This document shows, one piece after another, positions 1-9,906 of a stretch of DNA of 14,734 bases. Origin of the DNA: Lojkania enalia (Eukaryota; Ascomycota; Dothideomycetes; Pleosporales). A program made the position numbers and the translations under genes. The number at the start of each line of letters is the position of its first letter. The stretch's first letter is position 1. The notes under the pieces are model-generated. The model was given only the letters and a program-made list of their open reading frames with translations, did no database searches and had not been told where the DNA came from. The stretch spans positions 183,389 through 198,122 of the forward strand of contig ML986670.1 of assembly GCA_010094045.1 (NCBI GenBank). Direction: 5' to 3'.

Positions 1-1
1 G

Positions 2-2481
2 TAAGAATTAATACTATAAGCTTAGGACCCTTTAAATATACTCGATAAACTAAGGTAGAATTTAGCTACTTATTATAGTAAGATCTAGAGACAATTTAGG
101 GAAGCTGTACAATTTCTAGATAGTTATCTATTTATATTCTATTACTACTACAGCCTTCGACTTATATATCTAAATAAGAATTATAATAGTATAAAGTATC
201 TAATAAATTACCTTAGATCCTAGGCCTATCTAAGAACTCTAACTCCTAAGTATAATAGGTTTTATATACCTATAGCTAGGCCTCCTGATAATAAAAATCT
301 AATTATACTATTATACTCTACTAGTATTTTTAAGTATAAACTAGTCCGTGTTATTATTAATAATAACTAGTCTTTCTAAATAGTAGATTATCTATCCTTT
401 CAATAATTTGTTTAGTTCTTCCAACCAGGTACTATATTAATTAGCCGATTTAGTTTTATGGGGCTATTCGAGTATAAGATTATAGTAACTTAGTTCTCTC
501 TTTTATATAACCTTAGCTAAAGTATAAAGATATTAATCGCGTTTAATACCTGGTCTATAAAGAACTACCTTAGTTTTTTTATAGTAAAAGAGTACTATAT
601 TAATTAGGACTAGGAGTTCTGCGAGAGACTACTTGATTTTATCTCTATTTAAGGAAGTTATACTAGTACTTCTATAGTAATAGAAGTACTATATATTCTA
701 TTAAACATAAATATACAACGACAATTACTAGTAGCTACTTATAATAATACTGCTAATAATAGTATACTTACACGTACGATATAAGAGAAATTATATAAAG
801 ACAGTATTAAATAGAATTATAAGGAGAATATAATTCTATACCTTACTTATATTATCAATCTTATTATTTAGGAAATTATTTACTATCTTAAGCTCGTACC
901 CCCCGAAGAGATAGAAGATAGAGGAACTTTATAGTAACGCGATATAAATAAGATCTAAATATAGATTTCTATTCTAAATTCTTTTTATAAGGTATAGCTT
1001 TTTATTATAGTTAGTTATTATAGTTATTATATACGAATTTCTAGTTAGATTCGAGCTATTTATAAAGTAATTAATTAATCGCTATAGTACTATAAGCGTT
1101 TTATTACTTTATAGGGCTCCCTACTACCTAAGTACCAGCTGTCTATAATAAGAGATGTTCTAACTTAATAGAATTCGATATTTAATATATATAACCGAGT
1201 AGTAGACCTTAAGTAATATATTAACAACTAGCTTTAATATAAAATTAACTTAAAGATCCCTGCTTAGAGATCTAGTAATAATAAGAACGCCAAGGTAGAT
1301 TTCTATAATCTCTAGCAACTTTAACTATCTACTACTAAATAGTACTATTTAATACTAATTGTAGACCTATTTAGCAATTTTAAAAGGGCAACTGAAGCGT
1401 TTAGTAAGAATATAAAACCTTAGATCTAGTATATTTAGCAAATATATAATAGGCTCTTCGATTTCCTAAATAATATAAATAGAGATCTAGCTGAAGATAC
1501 AGAGAGTAACTTAGATTAGCTAACAGTAGTAAGAGCTGTAGTAGAGAAGGGTCGATCTAAATTAAGTAAATACTACTTAAAAATAGACGTAAAGCGTAGT
1601 TACTTATTTAACTATATAATAATCTTAGATCTATCCTAGAAGCTTATAGTATACGAGGTACTTTTATTACAGCTATTTATTATATTAGCTTCTAACTATA
1701 ACTATAGGATAAGACTTAGGACCCTTAGTATAGGGAAACCTATCGCTAACAATTCCTTAAATATCTTAATCGCTATAATAAAGATATACTAGGCTATACT
1801 TTATCTATAATACCCCGACCTTGATAGGTATAAAGTAATAAGTAGTTTTGTAAACCATTTCTACAACGTTTATCCTCAAGCAGCTCCTTAAGTTTCCTAG
1901 ACCAGGATCTAAGTAACGTAGGAGAGGGAGAGGGAGAGGGAGAGGGAGAGTTAGAGGAAGAAGAGAAAGGATTAACTTATCGAGAAGGAGAAAGCTATCT
2001 AAGTACACCTTCTATTCGAGGTTGTAACTTTAATATATTAGGCTGGTGGAGAGTAAACGAATATTAGTATCCGCGGCTTACTTAAGTTATAAGAGATATT
2101 CTCCTAATATAGATTGTAGGAGTTAGTATTAAGCGGGTTTTTAATACTACTAGAGATATAATTAGAGATAGAAAATATTACCTTACTGTGCAGAGAATCC
2201 GGGATATTATATTTCTAAAATATATAATAAGCAGAGAGAACTATTATACTAAAGAGATACGCTGGGCTATAGAGGCCTAAGATACTAGTAAGCTAAGCCC
2301 TTTTTATAGCGCTAATAAGGTTACAGATCTCTTTAAACTTCTAGCCTAGGTATACGACGAAGAACTAGAGATTAACTAGGAGATTAACTAGGAAAATATT
2401 AATTCTAGTACTACTACTAATAAGGAGCCGCCGCGAAAGCGTATTCGTCGAAAAATTTACAAACCTCTATAGTTTATATAA
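2..2481 (+). pseudogene. hAT-family DNA transposase, RIP-degraded, 5' end outside window
   Basis: hAT transposases cut and paste DNA transposons using a DDE catalytic core with an RNase H fold. Reading through stops, one frame runs from base 2 to about 1850, and a second frame, shifted by one base, continues to about 2481. Near 182-240 a His/Arg-rich stretch (SIKYLINYLRS, with Tyr for His) resembles the end of a BED-type zinc finger. Around 341-400 is LVRVIINNNQSF; around 530-560 is the FNTW block that precedes the catalytic region (family Asp at 545-547 is now Asn). At 734-760 is ATYNNTANN, the usual CDNAANN block with Asp changed to Asn. The C-terminal dimerisation domain is clear at 2041-2220: LGWWRVNEY, YPRL, RVFNTTRD, then a Leu-rich end. 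More than 30 in-frame TAG/TAA make it non-functional. Terminal inverted repeats and target duplications were not found. The family call is firm; the exact end is not. Confidence 0.85.
1921..1950 (+). repeat. (GGAGAG)5 microsatellite in hAT relic
   Basis: Five perfect copies of GGAGAG lie in the hAT linker just before the dimerisation domain. In the downstream frame they read as alternating Gly-Glu inside an acidic, Ser-rich linker. The unit has no CpA on either strand, so RIP cannot touch it, which explains why it stands out as a GC-richer island. The one-base change of frame in the transposase lies close upstream, about 1840-1900. Confidence 0.9.
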
Positions 2482-2729
2482 TAAATTACTATTATAAATA
2501 TATTGTTGTGTTAGATTAAGCTATATAAAATTAATAGTTAAGGAGCATACTGCTACAGTCTACGACGTACTATAATATACTACCCTAGAATCTAATAAAG
2601 CAAGATTAGCCTAATCTATAATAAATAGCTATAATAAAGCCCTAGAATATTGTACTATATATACTCTTACTAAGCTACTTTCTAAAGTATACTAATTAGT
2701 TAGACTTTAAGGAAACCCAGTCTATACGA
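2482..2729. other. Unassigned RIP-mutated spacer
   Basis: This stretch follows the last recognisable hAT residues. It probably contains the hAT 3' untranslated end and terminal repeat, but no convincing terminal repeat or target duplication could be picked out. Two CCCTAGAAT words (near 2584 and 2640) are weak candidates for a mutated end. No gene, RNA or coding similarity is visible. Confidence 0.5.
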
Positions 2730-2860
2730 CCCTACCTTAACCTATACTCTATTACTAAGCAGCTACCCTAACTCTACCTATATCTTAGGCTGATTAGTAA
2801 GACCCTAACCTTAACCCTACCCCACTTACATAAGACCCTAACCCCAACCCAACCTATACC
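2730..2860. repeat. Degenerate CCCTAA (telomere-like) tract
   Basis: C-rich words related to the fungal telomere repeat (CCCTAA, i.e. TTAGGG on the other strand) recur here. Clusters sit at 2730-2744, 2766-2778, 2803-2823 (CCCTAACCTTAACCCTACCC) and 2834-2855 (starting AGACCCTAACCCC). TAAGACCCTAACC occurs twice about 31 bases apart. The G and C content is well above that of the flanks. Line 2821-2880 keeps five CpA, unlike the surrounding sequence. The tract ends within about 10 bases of the point where gypsy reverse transcriptase similarity begins. It is degenerate and not a clean array, so a chance C-rich low-complexity tract remains possible. Confidence 0.5.
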
Positions 2861-2870
2861 TATCTACCAG

Positions 2871-5810
2871 CCTACTTTTACATCTCTAATCTTATACGTC
2901 CGCAAATCTAATAGTAACTTATATATCTATATAGATTATTATAAACTTAATACTCTTACCTATAAGAATATATATCTAATACTATATATAGATAAACTCC
3001 TATCTAGACCTATTAAGGTAGTAATCTTTACTAAGTTTAATATTTACGCGGCCTTTAATAAGATTAGAATAGATTCTAGTTCTAAGAAATATACTACCTT
3101 TTAGACTCAATACAGAACCTATAAATATAAAGTTCTACCTTTTAGATTATATAACAGCCTAGTAACTTACTAGTACTATATAAATAACGTACTAATCGAC
3201 TATTTAGATAACTTCTATATCGCTTATCTAGACGATATCTTTATCTACTTTAAAGACGAGGCGATATATACTATCTATATTAAGAAAGTTCTTAAAAGAT
3301 TATATTAAGTAGGGTTATAAGTTAATATTAAGAAGAGCGAATTCTATATTACCTAAACTAAATATCTTAGCTACATCCTCTTAAATAAAGGCCTTAAGGT
3401 TAACCTAGAGAAGGTGGAAGTACTATGTAACTAATAGCTATCTACTACTATAACGGGTGTAAAATCCTTCTTAAGTTTTACTAGATTCTATTAACAGTTT
3501 ATACCGGAATTCTCGCGTGTTATAAAGTTAATTATTATATTATAGAGTTCTATAACTCCTTTTATATAGACTTTAAAATATAATATTACCTTTAAGAAAT
3601 TGAAGTCAGCCCTGTTAAATATACCTACTTTCTACTACTTTAACCCTACGTTAGAAATAAAAATAGAAACTGATACCTCTAATAGAGTAGTTATAGGAGT
3701 ACTATTATAGAAATATTCTAACGGAAAATAGTACTCTATAGTATTCTAAAATAAGGTTCTATCTAGTTTAGAACTAAACTGGGAGATTTATAATAAGAAA
3801 CTATTCGCAATTATTACTACGTTTAAGTAATAGAGGGTAGAACTTACTTTAGTAGTTACTAAGACTTTAGTATATACCGATTATCGCTTACTCGAATATT
3901 TTATAACTATAAAAGTATTTAATACTCGTTAAGTTTATTAGACTAAGAAATTAGCTTAGTATTAGTTCTAAATTAAATACACCCTAGGTAAAAATAATAT
4001 TAGAGTAGATATCTTTAGTTATCGCGAATAAGATATAGAAAATTTAAAAGCAGCTTAAACCGATAACTAGTTAAAAGTCCTACTTAAACCGTATCAACTT
4101 TACCCCCGAATTAATGCTGAATTAGCCTAGTCCTATATTACCTAAATAATAACTTAAGCGGCTATACTAAATATTATTAAAGGTTAGGAGTAGGTTATAT
4201 TATTAGACTTTCTAGAGTTGATCGATATATTATTATAGAAAAACCGAGCCTCCTTTGCGCAGGAACGTATACTTCTACCTTATAAGTATTAGATAGAGAA
4301 TAGACTACTCCTCTACAATAATCGCTTATATATTCTGTTAGATTCAGGCCTTTATATATAACTTATATAAGAGGCTTATAATTAAGTATCCTCCGTATAC
4401 CCAAGCGCTACTAAAACCTATTAATTACTATCCTAGAAGTACTACTAGAAGGGTATAGAGGCTACTTATAAACGATATATACGGAATTGCATCTTATACT
4501 ATAAAGCTTATCTGATATAAACCTAAACCCTAGGTTTTATCTACCTACTTTCTATACTAAATTAACTAATATAGTACCTATATATTAACTTTAAGAATTT
4601 TTCTATAGATAAGTCCGAATATAATTAGATTATAGTAGTAATTAATCGCCTGTTTAAATAAGCTATATCTATTCTCTACTATTATATAATTAACGTACAG
4701 GGAATAGCTAAATTATTTATTTAATAGGTATACCGCTTTAGTTATATACCCGAAACTATTATTTTAGACTGAGAACCTTAGTTTATATCTAGTTTCTAGT
4801 CTAAATTCTACTATATTTTAGGCGTAAAGATTAAACTATCTACTACTTATTATAAAGAGACTAATAGATAGACAGAGATTATAAATAAGTATATTAATCA
4901 GAGACTGCGTCCTTTCGTATCCTTCTATTAAGATAACTAGAGTTCTCTATTACCTATAATCGACTAAGTATAAGTAACTCTACCTTATATAACTATTAGA
5001 ATATTTCTATATTAGATCTTATACAGATCTAAGCCCTGTTAGAGTTGGGATTAGAAATATTCTGTTAATCCTATTACTATAATAGATAAATTGAATTGTA
5101 AAGACGCTTTAACTCTAGTAACTTATATATATACAGCCTGGGAAACTGTAAAAGTTAATATTAAAAAGGTTTAGAATCGTATATAATCTATTATTAACTA
5201 TTACTAGCGACTAATTAATTAGTAGATTAGCGATATAGTTTACTTAAATACTAAGAACCTTACAGTCTAGAAATCGAGCCAAAAACTATCCGATTAATTA
5301 GAGGGCCCCTTTAAAGTACTAGAGTAGGTTAGAAACTTATACTACTTATAGTTACCCCTAGGGTTAAGTATATATAATATCTTCGTACTAAATCTACTAT
5401 ATAAAAACCCCTAGGACCTTCTACCTAGATAAAAAGCTCCGAAACCACCCGCTATCGCTATTAATAGGGTAGAAGAGTAGAAGGTTAAAGAAATACTGGC
5501 TAGTAAGTTATATTATAAGACTTTTAAATACCGTGTAAAATAGGTAGAATATAATTTTAACCTAATTTAGTATAAAGCTTTAAACTTTATAAGTTTACTT
5601 TATAAGCTAAAAGCTTTTTATAATAAGTATCTAAATTGCTTAGGACTCTTAAAAGCCCTAACTAAATAGATTAAGGTATATAAGGATAGTATAGAGAATA
5701 TAGATTATCTAGTAGACGATAATATATAAGAGTTAAGTAGTAGATTATAAAAACTAAAGTATAGGCCTAAAATTACTCTTCTATAGAATCTGGAGGATCT
5801 AATAGTAGGC
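2871..5810 (+). pseudogene. Ty3/gypsy pol: RT, RNase H, integrase, chromodomain
   Basis: Reverse transcriptase (2871 to about 3500) starts inside the family's APVLFV-type block as SLILYVRKSNSN, then IDYYKLNTLT. The first catalytic Asp is Asn (AAT, 3039-3041), while the YLDD box is intact at 3225-3236 and is followed by IFIYF. RNase H shows IETDTSN at 3663-3683 and YTDYRLLEYF near 3877-3906. Integrase shows a ruined HHCC finger (only Cys 4488-4490 clear), its first Asp as Asn (4587-4589), the second Asp kept at 4767-4769 with TGA right after it, and Glu kept at 4857-4859. The chromodomain lies at about 5450-5640. Its three Trp positions are TAG at 5478, 5541 and 5568. Dozens of TAG/TAA stops interrupt the frame but there is no frameshift. 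In life the product would copy RNA to DNA and insert it at histone-marked chromatin. Confidence 0.88.
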
Positions 5811-6830
5811 TGTTAGATATTTCCCTAGTCCTCTCCTCCTCTACTTTTCTTCCCCTTTCTTCCCTCTAGACTCCCCTTAAACCTTTTCTACCTCGTTTTT
5901 AGCCGCCCGAGAGTGCCGTAATATTAGCTTAAAGGCTAGATACTAGAGCCTTTAGGGCTGAAACCTAATAGAGTAACTTAGTACTCTAGTAGAACGAAGC
6001 TACTTAGATACTAGCTGTAAGAAGGCTATCTTTCTAACTTTTTACAACCTAGGCTATAAGCGCTAGACTGTAAGTAGACTCCGAAATAGCCTTAAAGGCT
6101 ACCTCTTTATCCTTCTTATCTCCTACGTATCGGGCCGCTATCTATAGTTTAAAATAGCCCTAGAAGACTAGAAACTCCTCCTTATAATAGGAGGGAATTT
6201 ATAAGTATATTAATAGTAAAGTACTCTACTAGTATTAGATGTAATTTATACGGGGTTGCACTTTTTATTTTATAAGGTATAATACTCGTATTTTTTTAAT
6301 CTTAGAAACTAAAAGGAAAATATTATATACTGCCTACGGGCGAGCGCGTATATAGCCTAAAAGTAGATAATTTAGAAGGCCTTTAAAAAGGCTCTAGGAG
6401 GTAGGCGGAGTAGTATATTAATTAATTTTTTCTATAAGGCGTTAATAATACTTTAATAATTAATAGTTCTAGGGATATATAATAATATATATAGAGTAGA
6501 AGTTATTATTTAGTTAAGAAAGCTTAGTTAACAGCAACCTAGTAATATACTAAGGCTAGTAAACGCTTATTACTATACGCGATAAAATTGTAATATTAAT
6601 AAACTATTATAATAGTAGTTACTAGCTAATATATAGGTTAATTATACTTACCGTAAAAACCTTATTTAATATTATGTTAATAAATATATCTCTATAAATA
6701 ACCGTACGTATTAACTCTTATCGGTAAATACTTTAAAGAAATTTCTTTATACTAGAACCTATCTATAATAACTCTAATTCCCTCCTAAACTAGCGTAGAT
6801 AGGAACTATTAGCCTATAAGGAGGGGGGTA
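5811..6830 (+). other. Possible C-terminal extension of gypsy pol
   Basis: After the chromodomain the same frame can be read through TAG/TAA stops for another ~340 codons until it meets the polypurine tract. In most fungal chromoviruses pol ends soon after the chromodomain, so this stretch is either an unusual Arg/Pro/Ser-rich tail, a 3' untranslated region, or an old insertion. Short readable pieces include FFPFLPSRLPLN, RRLETPPYNRREF and LPTGERVYSLKVDN. Stops alone do not prove coding, because RIP makes TGA rare in every frame. I recognise no domain here and give no function. Confidence 0.35.
6818..6828 (+). promoter_or_regulatory. Polypurine tract (plus-strand primer site)
   Basis: AAGGAGGGGGG is the only such purine run in the element and stands immediately before the LTR-like block. 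In LTR retrotransposons this tract resists RNase H and primes plus-strand DNA synthesis, so it marks the 3' LTR boundary. Position and composition both fit. Confidence 0.6.
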
Positions 6831-6831
6831 G

Positions 6832-7094
6832 TATAATAATATAAAGAAATTGTTCTATGAAAAGCTTTATCTTTTTACTTATCTTATCCTACCCCCAGTT
6901 CTACCCCTTTTCCCATCTATATATAGTTGTATACTCCCTTATAAGTAGCTTAGTAGTTTTTTTATATCCTTTTATATAAGGCTTATAGGTATTAATAGAA
7001 TTCTTAGGTCCCTAATCCCCTACGTACTCTTATATACCTCTAAGTAGATTTATACTATATTTAGACCTGTTATCTTACCTACGCTGTTATAATA
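6832..7094 (+). repeat. 3' LTR of the gypsy element (boundaries approximate)
   Basis: The roughly 260 bases after the polypurine tract have no coding character and the size usual for fungal gypsy LTRs. They contain TATA-like words (6917-6926 and 6971-6980). The start (TAGTATAATAAT or two bases later) and the end (TTATAATA near 7087-7094) would be TG...CA ends changed to TA...TA by RIP. No second LTR is present to prove the limits, because the 5' half of the element is missing. A target duplication could not be verified. Confidence 0.45.
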
Positions 7095-7343
7095 CCGTAA
7101 TACCTCTATACCTATACTACTCTTACTATAATACTTAAACTAGCTACTAGCGACAGCTATTAGCTGCTAGCTAGAATATAACCGACTTATCTTAACCGTA
7201 ATAGAAGAAAGTTTTATTAACCTAACTAGCCTATATAGTAGTATAGACCTAGCTCTTATAAAAAACCTATATAATATAGATATCTCTATTCTTTACGTAA
7301 TATTTTAATATTTATATATAGTATATAGTAATAGAGTTAACTA
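7095..7343. other. Unassigned spacer between LTR and tandem repeat
   Basis: No gene is recognised here. An imperfect inverted repeat lies at 7140-7151 and 7163-7174 (10 of 12 positions pair, 11-base loop). A frame with codon starts at 7216 gives a stretch with few stops (TVIEESFINLTSLYSSID), but I know of no family it matches. It could be the true upstream flank of the TLH-like gene or unrelated sequence. Confidence 0.4.
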
Positions 7344-7500
7344 CCTATCTAATATAAGGCGACAAATTAGGCCCGATTTATAATAGATTAGGTATAGTAC
7401 TATAACGTTATACCCGAAATAGGTTATTAAAAGGGGCTAATTTATCTAACTATTACCCCCCTAATTTATTTATAACTAGTACTCTAACTATAATACTTTA

Positions 7501-7509
7501 TATATAAAA
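7501..7509 (+). promoter_or_regulatory. TATA-like box, copy A
   Basis: TATATAAAA stands upstream of the first TLH-like residues I trust. It is conserved exactly in copy B at the same offset. Because RIP creates TATA-like words everywhere, this is only a candidate promoter element. Confidence 0.25.
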
Positions 7510-9743
7510 ACTATTTAGTAGAACTTATTTATTCTACTTATAACGCTGTATTATTATACCCGTACTAGTATAGAGCTATAATAAAGCTAGAAGGATATAG
7601 TTCTATTAAAATATATAAACGCTTAAACCGAGGGTATAATATTATATCTATAGTAAGAAGACCTATATATAAGTAAGTAGAATAGCGCTATTATTAGAGG
7701 ATATTAAGAACTATCTCTACTATCTACCCGAGCACTACGTTCTAATATATAAAGAATATGCAACTACTATATTAAATATTAATATATATCTACAGTACTA
7801 TTATAGTATAATAATAGAGTAGAGGAGAATAATTATCGAGTATACTTATTAGTAGCTGATTAGACTAGTAAAGGACGTCTAGCTGCCCGTACTATTCAGG
7901 CAACTAATACTAGAATTAGGAAAGCTGCTAAATAGATTCTAGTATAAGCAATCTAGATACTATATTACTACTAATATTAACGCGCTATATATACATCTAA
8001 AGAAGAAGTATAAGTAGGCGTAGATAAACGATAAAAGTAGGCTCTATTAGAAGGTTAAGGTATAGATATTCTTTTAGGCTGGCAGGCTGTAGTAATATTT
8101 TATTATTAACGTAGGCAGCTATAACTATAAATTAGTTATTCTCTATATAGAGGCTAATATTATATATAATTAGTTAGCCAGGTTTAAGCTTATAAAGTAG
8201 AGGGAAGAAGAGAAGGTATAGGTTATAAATACAGAGGCAGTAAAGACCGATAAGACTAGGTAGTTTAAGTAGACGGGGTAGCTAAAGTATCTAGTAAAGC
8301 AGAATCGAGTATATTTTATATATTAGATTTAACTATCCGACTAAGGTAAAGTGAAATTTTAGCAGGTAGTAAAGTTAGTCGAACTATTAGTTAAGTAGAA
8401 TATTAGAGGGTTATTATTACTCGCGCGAGAGATAAAACGGTAGCTTAAAAGTACTTAGTAATATAAGGTAGATAGGCGTCTACTCACTTAACTATAGAAC
8501 TCTAAGAGTTAAGCGGTATACGCTAGCTATATTATTAAGTTTATCTACTACTTTCTCTATATTATCGCTAATAAAGAAGCTTAGGCTATATAGTTTAACT
8601 ATAGTAGTAACAGTAATAATAGTAATAATAATAGTATAATGTTAGATAATAACGCGAGTTTTAGGTCTAGTAGGGCTAGAAGTAGTACTAATAATAATAA
8701 TAATAGTAATAGCGGCCCCTATTATAAATACTATAAGAAGAAAGAAGTAGATTAGATAGAAGACACGCGCGAGCTATTCTGTTAGTAAGATAAGTAGAAG
8801 GAACTAGTAATAGTACTATAGGTTATATTAGATAGAGATAGTAAAAACGCTTAGTTTAAAGTACTACTAGATATACTTATATTATTTATTTTTTAATCGA
8901 TAGGTAATTAGCTGTTTAATAGCGGGCTTATCTATTTTCTTACCGTACTAAAAATTAATACTAAGATAGACCGCTTATGTATAGCGAAGAACTACTTATA
9001 TATACTAGCTAGCGTAGTATACTACGTACGCGTGCTAGATATAGAAAAGCTACTTCTAGCAGTAGAGCGTAACGAGCAGACGGATAAGGACTAGAAGTAT
9101 TTTCTACTTATATAGCGGAAATTTCTAGCTAATAGATTATTTAGTCTAATAAGCGAGATAATTAGCTTACTAGTATATAGAAAGTTTATTATACTAACGG
9201 CTGGTAATTTAGGTAATACTTACTAGTTAAAGGATAAAAAGACGTTCTATCTTAATAGCCGGCCGATCTATATTAGCTAGTTCTGTAAGATAGCGCAGGA
9301 TATAGTAGCTAAAGTAGAGAAAATACTCTAGTAGGAGCTATATTAGACGGCTAGAGCTAAGGACCGGTTTACTATCTGGCTGGAATAACTTATTAACAAT
9401 ATTACGTTTACGTAGTAGAGTATATCTTTTATCTATTATTATAATAATCGGCTTAATAATAGGCTTAAATAGATGCTTACTTAGGCTAGGTAGATAGAAG
9501 CTGGTTAGTAGCTCCAGTTAAAAAACAGCTTATAGAGTAAGTAGTAGGTAAAGTAGTATTTATAGCAGGTAAATCGCTTTTTAGAACTACTAATAGTTAG
9601 TATATATATAACTTTAGGGCAGCCTAGATAAGAATTAGAAATTACGATAATATAGTATTATAATAGAGTATTATAGAACTATAATATCTTTATAGTAGAT
9701 AGGTAGATTATAATAGTAGTCCGCTATTATAAATTACAATCCT
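7508..9743 (+). pseudogene. TLH-like gene, 5' fragment (copy A)
   Basis: This is a truncated, heavily RIPed copy of the N-terminal half of the helicase gene described at 9905-14464, read in the same frame. It carries zinc-finger-like segments: about 7630-7735, and about 7930-7995 ending in ITTNINALYIHLKKKYK, where Tyr stands for Cys/His. It also has the VQIFFQAGRLQQYFIINV block (about 8065-8120), an Asn/Ser-rich linker (8603-8720), and the helical region up to the first boxes of the recombinase-like domain. It stops inside that domain at YYKLQS, where copy B begins, and has no helicase part. The catalytic Arg position is TAA (9629-9631). The frame would run on into copy B, so a single long gene with an internal in-frame duplication is an alternative. 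The start codon cannot be placed. Confidence 0.75.
8603..8720 (+). repeat. AAT/AGT trinucleotide-rich linker, copy A
   Basis: Runs of AGT, AAT and AAC codons give Ser/Asn-rich residues between the N-terminal zinc-finger region and the helical region of the TLH-like relic. It is a low-complexity, probably disordered linker. Length is the same in both tandem copies, so there has been no net repeat expansion since duplication. Confidence 0.7.
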
Positions 9744-9897
9744 ATCCGATATAAGGCGATAAATTAGGCCCGATTCGTAACAGATTAGGTATAGTACTAT
9801 AGCGCTATACCCGAAATAGGTTGTTAAAAGGGGCTGATTTGTCTAACTATTACCCCCCTAATTTATTTACAACTAGCACTCTAACCGTAATACTTTA

Positions 9898-9906
9898 TAT
9901 ATAAAA
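9898..9906 (+). promoter_or_regulatory. TATA-like box, copy B
   Basis: TATATAAAA is identical to the word in copy A. If it is real, the duplicated unit includes the gene's promoter, so copy B would be the full gene and copy A a 5' fragment with its own promoter. The same caution about RIP-made TATA words applies. Confidence 0.25.

Larger units (their letters stand above)
2871..7094 (+). mobile_element. Ty3/gypsy chromovirus retrotransposon, 5'-truncated, RIP-degraded
   Basis: This is a copy of a chromodomain-bearing LTR retrotransposon. Domain order is reverse transcriptase, RNase H, integrase, chromodomain, which is the Ty3/gypsy order (Copia elements have integrase first). The 5' LTR, primer-binding site, gag, protease and first third of the reverse transcriptase are missing: similarity starts abruptly at about 2871, next to a telomere-like tract. 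The 3' side looks complete, with a polypurine tract at 6818-6828 followed by one LTR. One reading frame (codon starts divisible by 3) is kept over nearly 4 kb, so decay was by substitution rather than by insertion or deletion. It cannot be active. Confidence 0.85.
7344..9740 (+). repeat. Tandem duplication, copy A (2,397 bp)
   Basis: This block matches 9741-12137 base for base at a constant offset of 2,397 (checked at 7501/9898, 7901/10298, 9244/11641 and the ends), so there is no net insertion or deletion. Differences in the parts compared are transitions, and mostly have T or A in copy A where copy B has C or G, so copy A is the more RIP-damaged. Many TAG/TAA stops are shared by both copies. 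The unit length is a multiple of three. Confidence 0.95.

Noticed and set aside
1805..2008. Open stretch of 67 codons on the minus strand, Leu/Pro-rich
   Set aside because: It is the complement of the (GGAGAG)5 repeat and its flanks inside the hAT relic. The Leu/Pro run is just CTCTCC read in one frame, with no start signal or family resemblance.
3225..3236. Intact YLDD box taken as a sign of a working reverse transcriptase
   Set aside because: The first catalytic Asp codon is already Asn, the N-terminal third is missing and TAG/TAA stops occur throughout. Survival of one box is chance.
8600..8720. AAT/AGT-rich stretch considered as a CRISPR-like or minisatellite array
   Set aside because: There are no repeats separated by unique spacers. 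It is a trinucleotide-biased Asn/Ser linker inside the helicase relic.
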